From contig PGZC01000055.1 in the NCBI GenBank assembly GCA_002839995.1, forward strand, positions 1 to 45,383: 45,383 nt of DNA, read 5' to 3'. Positions 17,344 to 25,815 of the stretch are shown here, in pieces. Source of the stretch: Gammaproteobacteria bacterium HGW-Gammaproteobacteria-4 (lineage in GTDB: Bacteria; Pseudomonadota; Gammaproteobacteria; Xanthomonadales; Xanthomonadaceae). The notes beneath the pieces are model-generated. The model searched no databases, was not told the origin of the DNA, and worked only from the letters and a program-made list of their open reading frames with translations. Every line of letters begins with the position of its first letter. Position 1 is the stretch's first letter. The position numbers were made by a program, and so were the translations under genes.

Positions 17344-18312
17344 TCACACCTGTGTACGATGAAGATGATGCCCGGTAGCCAGCCAGGCACCCAACCAACC
17401 CAATGCCACCACCCCCAGCATAAACCGGAGCAGCCCGCTGGCACCCGGCCCGACCAGCGTGAACTCGCTGCCGTAGCTTGCCACCAGCCCGGCCAGTGCC
17501 GGCGCCAATGCCTGCGCGGCCAGCAACAACACCAACAGCGCCAGCACGCCGGCACCGAGGCCGTAACAGGCACCAAGATACAGGAAAGGCCGGCGCACGA
17601 AGCCATCGGTCGCGCCGAGCAGGCGCAATACCGAGACTTCCTCCGCGCGGGACTGGATATCCAGTCGCACCGTATTGCCCACGATCAGCAGCGCGCCGGC
17701 GCCGAGCAACAGCGCGACCACCAAAACCACCCGGCTGCCGAAGCCGAGCCAGGCATCCAGGCGTCGCCGCCACTGCGCATCGTGTTGCACGATTTCCGCC
17801 TCCGGCAGCTCGCGCAGCGCTACCGCCAGCGCATCGCCATCGTCGCGCGGACTGATCTGCAGCACGTATGGCAACGGGTTTTGCTCCAGCACGTCGAGCG
17901 CGCCGGCCAGCTCGCTCATCGCGCGCAACTCGGAGAGGCCCTGATCCGGGCTACGCAGGGTAACCGACGCCACGGATGCGCGCTGAGCCAGATCCTCTGC
18001 CAACTGCTGCGCGCGCTTGCCATCGATCTGCGGCCGCAGGAACACGCTGATGTCGCGCGACTGGCTGACGCTGCCGGAGAACTGCTCGACGTTTTGCAGC
18101 ACCAGCCACAGGCCCATCGGCAGCGCCACCGCCAGCGCCATCACCGACACCGTCAGCAAGGTCGCCCAGGGCCGTTGGCCCATGCGGCCGATACTGCTGA
18201 CCAAGCCGTACAGATGCAGATCGCGCCACGCGCGCAGGCGTTGTGCCAAGGCCGGCGAGTTGCCGCGCTGGTTCGCAGCGGACGTGCGGTTGCGGGCGCC
18301 GACGACGCTCAT
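17344..18312 (-). CDS. ftsX: cell division protein FtsX
   Basis: Predicted 322-residue FtsX, the membrane half of the FtsEX ABC-like complex that activates peptidoglycan hydrolases at the septum. It has a cytosolic N-terminal tail, a first transmembrane helix (about 50-75), a periplasmic domain (NVEQFSGSVSQSRDISVFL to about 200), and three further helices with the conserved cytosolic stretch EEVSVLRLLGATDGFVRRPFLYLG. The ATG overlaps the ftsE stop by 4 bp. Confidence 0.96.
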   Translation of the reverse strand: MSVVGARNRTSAANQRGNSPALAQRLRAWRDLHLYGLVSSIGRMGQRPWATLLTVSVMALAVALPMGLWLVLQNVEQFSGSVSQSRDISVFLRPQIDGKRAQQLAEDLAQRASVASVTLRSPDQGLSELRAMSELAGALDVLEQNPLPYVLQISPRDDGDALAVALRELPEAEIVQHDAQWRRRLDAWLGFGSRVVLVVALLLGAGALLIVGNTVRLDIQSRAEEVSVLRLLGATDGFVRRPFLYLGACYGLGAGVLALLVLLLAAQALAPALAGLVASYGSEFTLVGPGASGLLRFMLGVVALGWLGAWLATGHHLHRTQV

Positions 18313-19013
18313 GTGGCCAGATCCTCGGCTGAAATGTCATCGACCAGACGGCCATGATCGAGCACCAGCACCCGTTTGCGCATCCGTCGGATCAGGTGCA
18401 GGTCGTGGCTGGCGACCAGCACCGCGGTGCCTTGTGCGGGCAGTGAGGCGAACAATTGCATGATTTCGGCCGACAGCTGCGGATCGAGGTTGCCGGTGGG
18501 TTCGTCCGCGATCAACAGTGTGGGTTGCGCCACCAACGCGCGCGCGATGCCAACGCGCTGCTGCTCGCCGCTCGACAGCGTCGCCGGCAGCGAGCGCTCG
18601 CGGCCACCCAGCCCGACCTTGTCCAGCACCACCCGCACCCGCTTGCCGACATCGCCATGCGCACTGCCGTTGATCAGCAGCGGCAGGGCGACATTGTCGA
18701 ACACGCTGCGATCGGTCAGTAGCCGGTGATCCTGAAATACCACGCCGATCTGGCGCCGATGCAAGGCCACGCGCCGGCCGCGCACGGCGGCAAGGTGCTT
18801 TTCGTCGAACAGCACTGCGCCTTGCGAGGGACGCTCGGCGAGGTGGATCAAACGCAGCAAGGTGCTTTTGCCGGCACCGGAGTGCCCGGTAACGAACACC
18901 ATCTCGCCGCGCATGACGGCAAAGCTGATGTCGCGCAGCGCCTCCTGCCCGCCGGGGTAACGCTTGCAGATACCATCGAAACGCAGCACGGGTTGCGACA
19001 GGGCGTCGGCCAT
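18309..19013 (-). CDS. ftsE: cell division ATP-binding protein FtsE
   Basis: Predicted 234-residue ABC ATPase. Walker A GHSGAGKST, Q-loop VFQDHRLL, signature LSSGEQQRVGIARAL, Walker B LLIADEPTGNLDP and the switch His in VASHDLHLI are all intact. FtsE couples ATP use to FtsX and the septal hydrolase regulators. The ATG at 19013 directly abuts the gspF stop with no gap. In most gammaproteobacteria ftsY precedes ftsE; here that place is taken by gspF. Confidence 0.96.
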   Translation of the reverse strand: MADALSQPVLRFDGICKRYPGGQEALRDISFAVMRGEMVFVTGHSGAGKSTLLRLIHLAERPSQGAVLFDEKHLAAVRGRRVALHRRQIGVVFQDHRLLTDRSVFDNVALPLLINGSAHGDVGKRVRVVLDKVGLGGRERSLPATLSSGEQQRVGIARALVAQPTLLIADEPTGNLDPQLSAEIMQLFASLPAQGTAVLVASHDLHLIRRMRKRVLVLDHGRLVDDISAEDLAT

Positions 19014-20204
19014 TCAGCGCACCAATTGATTGAGCTGGAAGATCGGCAACAGTATCGCCAACACGATGAACAACACGAGGCCTCCGACCAGGACGATCAC
19101 GACCGGCCCGAGCGCGGTCATCAGCACCGACAGCACCATATCAAGTTCGCGCTCGAGTTGGGCGGCGGCCTCGTCGAGCATGGCATCGAGGCGGCCAGCG
19201 CGCTCGCCACTGGCAATCAGGCGAACCGCCAGCGGTGGGAACCAGCCGCTGCGGGCGAGAGCCTGCGCCAACGGTACACCTTCGCGCACCCGTGCCGCCG
19301 CCTGCCCCAGCGCGGCGCGCAGATCGTGGTTGGCAACGGTGGCATTGGCCAGGCTCATGGCATCCAGCAGCGGCACCGCCGAGGCACCGAGCAAGGCCAG
19401 GGTACGGGCGTAGCGCGCACTGTCGAGCGCAATCAACAGCCGCGACAACAGCGGCACCCGCAACCAGTTGCGATGCCGCCAGCGTACAAACGCCGCCCGT
19501 CGCCAACTCGCCATCAGGCCGCCGATCGCCGCCAGCGCGGCCGCGATCAGCCACCACACGCCGGCCTGCAAGCCGGCGCTGATCGCCAGCAAGGTGCGCG
19601 TCGCCCACGGCAGGGTCTGGCCGTTGCGCACGAACACGCCGGTGACTTCGGGCACTACGTACAACATCAATCCGCTTACCACCAGCAATGCGAAAAACAG
19701 CAGCAGCAGCGGGTACGCCAGTGCCGCGATCACGCGCCGCCGCATGGCGTCGCGCGACTCCAGGTGCGCAGCGAGCTGCGACAGCACGGTTCCCAGCCGC
19801 CCCGCCTGTTCACCGGCGGCAACACTGGCCCGGTACAGCGGCGGAAACGTGGCGGGAAACTCTGCCAGCGCCTGTGCCAGGCTGCTGCCTTCCATCACCC
19901 GTGCACGCAGGGCCAGGGTCAACGTACGCAGCGCACCATCGGCGCCATCGGCGGTGGCGGCCAGCACTTCGTCCAGCGGCAGGCCGGCGCTGAACAGCGT
20001 CGCCAGTTGCCGTGTAAACAACACCAGCGCGGTGCCGGACAGGCGCGTGCCATGGCTGCCTGCGGCCTCGACCAGCACCACGTTCAACGGCGTCAGCCCG
20101 CGTTCGCGCAGCGCTGCGCGCGCTGCGCGCGCGGTGTCGGCTTGCAGCACACCCTTTTCGGTGCGATTGCCTGCGCTCAACGCCTGGTAATGGAAGGCGG
20201 GCAT
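19014..20204 (-). CDS. type II secretion / type IV pilus inner-membrane protein GspF/PilC
   Basis: Predicted 396-residue protein of the GspF/PilC family. It has the start segment FHYQALSAGNRTEKGVLQADTARAARAALRERGLTPL, two repeated GspF domains (FTRQLATLFSAGLPLDEVL, then YARTLALLGASAVPLLDAM), each followed by hydrophobic helices, and the ending LAILLPIFQLNQLVR. It closely matches the GspF (XpsF) type of the type II secretion inner-membrane platform. No other gsp or pil gene is present. It lies 6 bp after the TRAP-binding-protein gene and abuts ftsE, so it is probably expressed with the division genes. Confidence 0.9.
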   Translation of the reverse strand: MPAFHYQALSAGNRTEKGVLQADTARAARAALRERGLTPLNVVLVEAAGSHGTRLSGTALVLFTRQLATLFSAGLPLDEVLAATADGADGALRTLTLALRARVMEGSSLAQALAEFPATFPPLYRASVAAGEQAGRLGTVLSQLAAHLESRDAMRRRVIAALAYPLLLLFFALLVVSGLMLYVVPEVTGVFVRNGQTLPWATRTLLAISAGLQAGVWWLIAAALAAIGGLMASWRRAAFVRWRHRNWLRVPLLSRLLIALDSARYARTLALLGASAVPLLDAMSLANATVANHDLRAALGQAAARVREGVPLAQALARSGWFPPLAVRLIASGERAGRLDAMLDEAAAQLERELDMVLSVLMTALGPVVIVLVGGLVLFIVLAILLPIFQLNQLVR

Positions 20205-20210
20205 CGGTGT

Positions 20211-21302
20211 TCAGCCACGGGCCTGATAAAACGCTTCTTCGGAAATGCGGTGCCAGGCCTGTGCCTTGGCGCGGAATGCGCGCATCGAATCGTAGCAACG
20301 CCGCGCCATCGCGTCGGATGTCGCGAGTGCTTCCAGTGTCTGCTCGCTGGCCCGGCGCAGCGCGCTGAGCACATCGGCCGGTAGCGGGCGCACGTCCACG
20401 CCATGTTCGCGGATCAGTGTATCCAGTGCGTCCTGGTTGCGGGCGGTGAACTCTGCCAGCATCGCCTCGTTGACTGCGCGGCAGCAGGCGCTCACCAGGG
20501 TTTGCAGATCCTCAGGCAACGCCTCGAATGCGGACGTGTTGATCATGCATTCCAGGGTCGGCCCCGGCTCCTGCCAGCCGGGGTAGTAGTAATGCCTGGC
20601 CACGGTGTGCAGACCGAAGGCCAGGTCGTTCCAGGGGCCGACCCATTCGGTGGCGTCGATGGCGCCCGATTGCAGGGCGGTGAAGATTTCCGCGCCTGGC
20701 AGGTTGACCGGCGTGGCGCCGAGGCGCGCCATCACCTCGCCGCCGATACCGGGGATACGGATCTTCAGGCCGGCCAGATCGCGTACCGAACGGATCTCGC
20801 GATTGAACCAGCCGGCCATCTGCACGCCGGTGTTGCCGGCCGGGAACGGCAGCAGGTTGAATGGTGCGTACAACTCACGCCACAGTTTCAGGCCGCCGCC
20901 ATCGTACAGCCAGGCGTTCATCTCCTGGGCGTTGAGGCCAAACGGCACCGCACAGAAAAACGGCGCCGCTGCGGCCTTGCCTTTCCAGTAGTACGCCGCG
21001 CTGTGACCCATCTCGGCAACACCGCGACCGACCGCATCGAACACCTCAAACGCCGGCACCAGCTCGCCGGCGCCGTACACCTTTACCGTCAAACGCCCTC
21101 CGGAGGCCTCGCCGATAAGCGCGCCGAGTGCGCTGGCACCGGTGCCCAGGCCGGGGAAGTCCCGGGGCCATGAGGTAATCATTTTCCATTGCTGGCGCGG
21201 CCCGCTGCTGGTCGGGTTTTTGCCATCTGGCGCCGAGCACGCCGCCAAGCCGGCAGCGACAGCCGCCAGGCCTGAGGCGCGCAGGATCTCGCGTCGATTC
21301 AT
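20211..21302 (-). CDS. TRAP transporter substrate-binding protein, DctP/TakP-like, lipidated
   Basis: Predicted 363-residue extracytoplasmic solute-binding protein. The N terminus MNRREILRASGLAAVAAGLAAC combines a twin-Arg-like start with a lipobox (LAAC, Cys22), so it is probably a lipoprotein. Typical DctP-family stretches are ITSWPRDFPGLGTGA, EVFDAVGRGVAEMGHSAAYYWKGK, KIRIPGIGGEVMARLGATPV and ALQSGAIDATEWVGPWND, which resemble the TakP group binding alpha-keto acids. No membrane components (DctQ/DctM) are in the window. It is the first gene of the leftward operon with gspF-ftsEX, and is divergent from a ridA-like gene. Confidence 0.9.
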   Translation of the reverse strand: MNRREILRASGLAAVAAGLAACSAPDGKNPTSSGPRQQWKMITSWPRDFPGLGTGASALGALIGEASGGRLTVKVYGAGELVPAFEVFDAVGRGVAEMGHSAAYYWKGKAAAAPFFCAVPFGLNAQEMNAWLYDGGGLKLWRELYAPFNLLPFPAGNTGVQMAGWFNREIRSVRDLAGLKIRIPGIGGEVMARLGATPVNLPGAEIFTALQSGAIDATEWVGPWNDLAFGLHTVARHYYYPGWQEPGPTLECMINTSAFEALPEDLQTLVSACCRAVNEAMLAEFTARNQDALDTLIREHGVDVRPLPADVLSALRRASEQTLEALATSDAMARRCYDSMRAFRAKAQAWHRISEEAFYQARG

Positions 21303-21384
21303 GGAGCGCTATTCCAACTAGTTGTGTTCATCGTACACCGCGCACACACTTGGTTCCCCGTTCGCAGCGCACCCAGGATCGAAC

Positions 21385-21948
21385 ATGGCCGCATCATCGA
21401 GAGCACGGTACATTTTATTTCCGATCCTGCTGGCATTGGCGCAGGGGGCCGGTGCCGCGCCGCCGAAGGCGATCGATGCGCCGAACCATGATCCCGAGGC
21501 GCGACTGGCGGAACTGGGTATTGAACTGCCGGCAAGCAGCCCGCCGGTCGCCAATTATGTGCCAGCGGTACGCGTGGGCAATCTGGTATTTCTGTCCGGC
21601 ATGGGCCCGTGTGGCGAGATGGACGCGCAGCGCCTCGGAAAACTGGGTGCCGAGCGCAGCGTCGAGGACGGTTACCGCGCAGCGCGACGTACGGCGGTGT
21701 GCCTGCTCGCTGCGCTCAAGGCCGAAGTGGGCGATCTGAAAAAAGTGCGCCGCATCGTGCGCGTGTTCGGCATGGTCAATGCCACCCCGGAGTTCACCCA
21801 GCATCCGCAAGTGATCAACGGCGCCTCCGACCTGCTGGTGGCGGTGTTCGGCGAGCGTGGCCGCCATGCGCGGGCGGCTGTCGGCATGGCGTCACTGCCG
21901 TTCGGTATTCCGGTGGAAATCGAAATGCTGGTGGAGTTGGAGCCGTAA
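21385..21948 (+). CDS. exported RidA-family protein
   Basis: Predicted 187-residue YjgF/YER057c/UK114 (RidA) family protein with an N-terminal signal peptide (MAASSRARYILFPILLALAQGAGA). The domain is recognisable as VGNLVFLSGMGP, LLAALKAEVGDLKKVRRIVRVFGMVN and the final HARAAVGMASLPFGIPVEIEMLVE, including the Arg that in RidA binds the carboxylate of imine substrates. Canonical RidA is cytosolic; this one should act in the periplasm. It is divergent from the TRAP binding protein and convergent with the AraC-type regulator, with only 5 bp between the stops. A second exported RidA lies at 25345. Confidence 0.85.
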   Translation: MAASSRARYILFPILLALAQGAGAAPPKAIDAPNHDPEARLAELGIELPASSPPVANYVPAVRVGNLVFLSGMGPCGEMDAQRLGKLGAERSVEDGYRAARRTAVCLLAALKAEVGDLKKVRRIVRVFGMVNATPEFTQHPQVINGASDLLVAVFGERGRHARAAVGMASLPFGIPVEIEMLVELEP

Positions 21949-21953
21949 GGCGA

Positions 21954-23009
21954 TCACCCGGCGCTGTCGCGATAGGCGCCGGGGGCCTTGCCGGTCCAGC
22001 GCTTGAACGCGCGCTGGAACGCGCTTTGCTCGGAAAAGCCGAGCAGATAGGCGATGTCGGCGAGGCCGAGGCTGGGGTCGGCGATGTAGCTCAGCGCCAG
22101 TTGCTGGCGCAGGGTGTCAACCAAGGTACGAAAGCTGGTACCGCGCCGGGCCAGCAGTGCGCCCAGTTCATCACTGCGCAATCCGGCCGCTGCGGCAACC
22201 GCGCCCAGTTCCGGGCCGCCGTGCTCGAATGCCTGCACGATGGCCTTGTGTACGCTGCCCAGCCAGCCCGGATCGTTGCGATCAGCGTATTGGTGCAAGG
22301 TGCGTTCGCACAGGGCGTCGAGCATGCGTCGCACCGCCGGATTGCCCTGCGGCAGCGGCCAGTCGAGCACCGACGCCGGGATCGCGATCGCGGTTTCGGG
22401 CTGCGCAAACGTCACCGGGCAACCAAACAAGCTTTCGTAAGCCGCGAGTTGTTCCGGTGGTGGCTGCGGATGCCTGAACGCCACCCAGGTCGCCTTGAAG
22501 TCGGCACGACCGGTCATCCAGCGGCCCAGGGTGACCCATACCGCCATGTTCAACTCGTCCTGCAGGCGCCCCAGCGGCTCGTGTCCTGGCAGGCGGCTGC
22601 GCCAATAACGCACACACAGGTCGCCGTGCTGCTCCAGTTCGTTACTGCATGCATTCATCACCATGCCCGAATAGCGCCGTGAACGATCCAGCGCCTCGCC
22701 GACCGTCGCGCAGCTGATCAACACAAATCCGAGAGAGCCCAGATGCCCGGCTTTCACCTGTACGCCGGCATGAAGACCCAGCAGCGGGTCGTCGAGCACC
22801 AGCGCGATGCGCTCGCACAGCGTCGCGAAATCGGTATAGCGCAGCCGCGCTTCGCTGTCGGCCAGCGTTGCCGGTGACCAGCCGACCTCGGCCAGCAGCG
22901 GTGCCACGTCCACGCCCTGCTGCACCGCGTAATCGGTGAGCAGGCGCACCAGATGCGCCGCCACGATGGCGGTTTCCCGGGTCGGTGCGGTGACTGGGGT
23001 CAATGGCAT
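21954..23009 (-). CDS. AraC-family transcriptional regulator (arabinose_bd type)
   Basis: Predicted 351-residue regulator. The N-terminal two thirds matches the ligand-sensing domain of the OruR/Rv1395-like AraC group (LLAEVGWSPATLADSEARLRYTDF, then GHLGSLGFVLISCATVGEAL). The C-terminal part is the double helix-turn-helix, ending LGLADIAYLLGFSEQSAFQRAFKRWTGKAPGAYR. Such regulators usually control adjacent catabolic or uptake genes. It is divergent from the TonB-dependent receptor (187-bp gap 23010-23196), which is the likely target. The start ATG at 23009 has no clear Shine-Dalgarno site, and upstream in-frame starts are possible. Confidence 0.9.
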   Translation of the reverse strand: MPLTPVTAPTRETAIVAAHLVRLLTDYAVQQGVDVAPLLAEVGWSPATLADSEARLRYTDFATLCERIALVLDDPLLGLHAGVQVKAGHLGSLGFVLISCATVGEALDRSRRYSGMVMNACSNELEQHGDLCVRYWRSRLPGHEPLGRLQDELNMAVWVTLGRWMTGRADFKATWVAFRHPQPPPEQLAAYESLFGCPVTFAQPETAIAIPASVLDWPLPQGNPAVRRMLDALCERTLHQYADRNDPGWLGSVHKAIVQAFEHGGPELGAVAAAAGLRSDELGALLARRGTSFRTLVDTLRQQLALSYIADPSLGLADIAYLLGFSEQSAFQRAFKRWTGKAPGAYRDSAG

Positions 23010-23196
23010 AGGATTTGGGTCAATAGGGTTCGCACAGGGGCTGGCACACTGGGGCGGAGCGTGGCGTGGCGGGTGCATGGCACAACGCTCAGCCACGCAA
23101 CCTGAAGAGCATAGCAGGCCAGTCTTGGCAGCGGCTTTGGTGGGCATCCAACTTTTATGAATGGCAGTTTTGAATTACCGCCCTGGGGAGGGAATC

Positions 23197-25303
23197 ATGC
23201 AACCGAACAACAACACGAAGCTGCAACCGCGTTTGCTGGCGCTGCTGATATCGGCATGGCTGTCGCCGGCCGCGATGGCGCAATCGGCGGAAACGGCGAG
23301 CGCCGACAACGCCAAACGCCTTGACGATGTGGTGGTGACCGCGCAAAAGCGCAGTCAGGCGCTGGAAGACGTGCCGATTGCGATTACGGTGGTCGATCGC
23401 GATACGCTGGAGAAAGAGCGTGGACGCACCTTGTTCGACATGCAGCAATTGGCGCCGAACTTCCAACTGGTAAAAGCCGGCTTCAACTCCATCACCATTC
23501 GTGGCGTCGGCGGCGGTGGCCGCAGTATCGGCTTCGATACCCGCGCCGGCATGTACCTGGATGGCGTGTATCTGGGCCAGTCGCCGGCGCTGAACATGCC
23601 GCTGTTCGATATCGAGCAGGTGGAGATATTGCGCGGGCCGCAGGGACATCTGTTCGGTCGCAACACGGTATCCGGTGCGGTCAACGTCACCACCGCCACG
23701 CCCAGCCCGTTCTTCGATGCCAAGCTGCGCGCGGTATACGGCAACAACGATGCGTTTGAAGGTTACGGCAGCGTTACCGGCCCGATCAGCGAATCGGTGC
23801 TCGGCAAGATCGCTGCCTCCTACGAGACGCGCGATGGCTACACCCGCAATGTGTTCAATGGCGACGATCTGGACAACCTCGATCGCTTCAGCACGCGCGG
23901 CGAGCTCAGTTTTCTGGTCAGCGACAAGCTCACCATCGATGTCTACGGGGACTACTCGGATAGCGAAGAAGACACCATCATCGGCGAGCCGATCACCGCG
24001 TTCTTCGACAGCCCGTTGCCGGGCGGGGTGCTGCCCGATCGCCATGTCGATTTCAACACCACGCCATTCATCAATGCCGAACTGTACGGCGGCAGCGTCA
24101 AGGTAACCTACGCCATGGACAGCGGCGACACCCTGACCGCGATCAGCGGCTACCGCAACACCAAACAGCAACGCCAGAACGACACCGACTACCGCGCCGC
24201 CGACATCATCCGCATCAACTTCAACGACAAGTTCGAGCAGTTCTCGCAGGAATTGCGCATCGCCTCGTCCAATGAGGGCCGCCTGCGCTACGTGCTGGGC
24301 GTGTTTTATCTCAACGAGCAGGCCGACTCCGATCGCCGGGTAACGATTGGCCAGGACATGAGCGAATATCGAAACCGAGAACGTGGCGGGTTTTGGTTCG
24401 CTGGATTTCGACATCAGCTCGCGTTTGACCTTGAACCTCGGCGCGCGCTACACCCACGAGACCAAGGACATCGTATTCAACCTCGATGGCAGCCGCAGCG
24501 GTGCGTTTCGCATCGGGACGCTCGATAACTTCCGCGATGACCGCACCGACAACAAGTTCACGCCGACCGCCGGATTGACCTTCGCCATCAATGATGATGT
24601 CAACTTCTACGCCAAATACGCGCGCGGCTTCAAGAGCGGTGGCTGGAACACCGACTTTCTCAATGTCGGGCAGATCGCCACCGGCTTCGATTTCGATACC
24701 GAAACGGTGGACAGCTATGAAGCCGGCCTGAAGGGGCTGGTGCTGGATCGTCGCCTGCGCTTTGATCTGGCGGCCTTCTACAACGAGTTCAGCGACTTCC
24801 AGCAATTCCAGTTTGTCTCACTCGGCGGTGGCACCACGGTGCTGCAACTGCGCAACGCGGCCAAGGTCGAGTCGCAGGGCATCGAGGGCAGCATCAGCCT
24901 GCAGGTCAACGAGAACCTGCGCCTCGGCGCGAATGCCGGTTACGTCGATGCCACGTTCGACAAGTTCCCGAACGGCGGCCCGTCTGGCCAGGATTTGTCG
25001 GGCAACGAGCTGCCTTCGCCCGATACCACTGCGGCACTCACCCTCGACTATGGTGTGCCGGTGGCGGCGCTGGGTGGCCGCATCGACTTCTTCGGCGAGT
25101 ACAGTTACCGCAGCAATTACTTCAGCGGTGCCACCAACGACCCGCTGTACGAACGTATCGGTAGCCGCAATCTGGTCAACGCACGCCTCGGTTACAGCAA
25201 CGACGCCGGTGATTTCGGGGTCAGCCTGTGGGGCCGTAACGTGTTCAAGGAAAAGTTCATCGACAACCGCGGCCGCGACTTCTTCGGCAACCAGTTCGCG
25301 CGC
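23197..25303 (+). pseudogene. TonB-dependent receptor, frameshifted and 3'-truncated
   Basis: An outer-membrane TonB-dependent receptor in two frames. Frame one (23197 to about 24362) has a signal peptide, the TonB-box-proximal LDDVVVTAQKR, the plug domain with VDRDTLEKER and EILRGPQGHLFGRNT, and the first barrel strands. Frame two (about 24368-25303) continues without a gap in homology from IETENVAGFGSLDF to WGRNVFKEKFIDNRGRDFFGNQFAR. The shift must lie at about 24362-24380, because frame two has a stop at 24359. The last barrel strand and terminal aromatic residue are missing: the frame runs into the start of the next gene and stops at 25438. The start ATG at 23197 has GGGGAGGG upstream. 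It could be a true pseudogene or carry assembly errors. Confidence 0.85.
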
Positions 25304-25344
25304 ATGCGTCGGTACGTTTCGGCCTGCCGACGCTGCTGCTGGCA

Positions 25345-25794
25345 ATGGCCTTGCCGGGGTGCGGCTCGGCGCGCGGTGGAGCGCAAGCATTGGCCGAGCC
25401 TGTCAGCGCGGCAAGCCCTGCTGGGCCGTACGCGGTAACGCGCCGGGTCGGCGCGTGGGTATTCGTCTCCGGGCAGATTCCGCGCGATGCGGCCACCGGC
25501 GAATGGCGTCATGTCGGCGATATCGACGGCCAGGCCCGGCTGGTGCTCGACAACCTGAAAACCGCGCTCGCCGCCGAAGGTGCGAGTTTGGCCGACGTGG
25601 TGAAAACCACCGTGTTGCTGCAATCGGCGGCCGATATGCCGGCGATGAACGCGTTTTACCAAAGTTACTTTACGCAACATCCCCTGCCGGTGCGCACGAC
25701 GATACCTGGCGTTGACTTTGGCGCGGCACCGATCCTGATCGAAATCGACGCCATCGCCTTTGTCGGCACCGCAGCAAAACCGACCGCGCGCTAA
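25345..25794 (+). CDS. RidA-family lipoprotein with damaged signal sequence
   Basis: Predicted 149 residues from the first in-frame ATG. The RidA domain itself is complete (GPYAVTRRVGAWVFVSGQIPRD to PILIEIDAIAFVG). Upstream, the same frame reads GLPTLLLAMALPGCGS, a lipoprotein signal with lipobox LPGC, but its n-region and start codon are missing, and there is no ribosome-binding site before 25345. The 5' end is fused to the truncated receptor gene, so a small deletion probably removed the receptor 3' end and the start of this gene. Function, if expressed, would be that of an exported imine/enamine deaminase-like protein. Confidence 0.6.
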   Translation: MALPGCGSARGGAQALAEPVSAASPAGPYAVTRRVGAWVFVSGQIPRDAATGEWRHVGDIDGQARLVLDNLKTALAAEGASLADVVKTTVLLQSAADMPAMNAFYQSYFTQHPLPVRTTIPGVDFGAAPILIEIDAIAFVGTAAKPTAR

Positions 25795-25815
25795 AACACC
25801 TGATCTGGAGATTAC

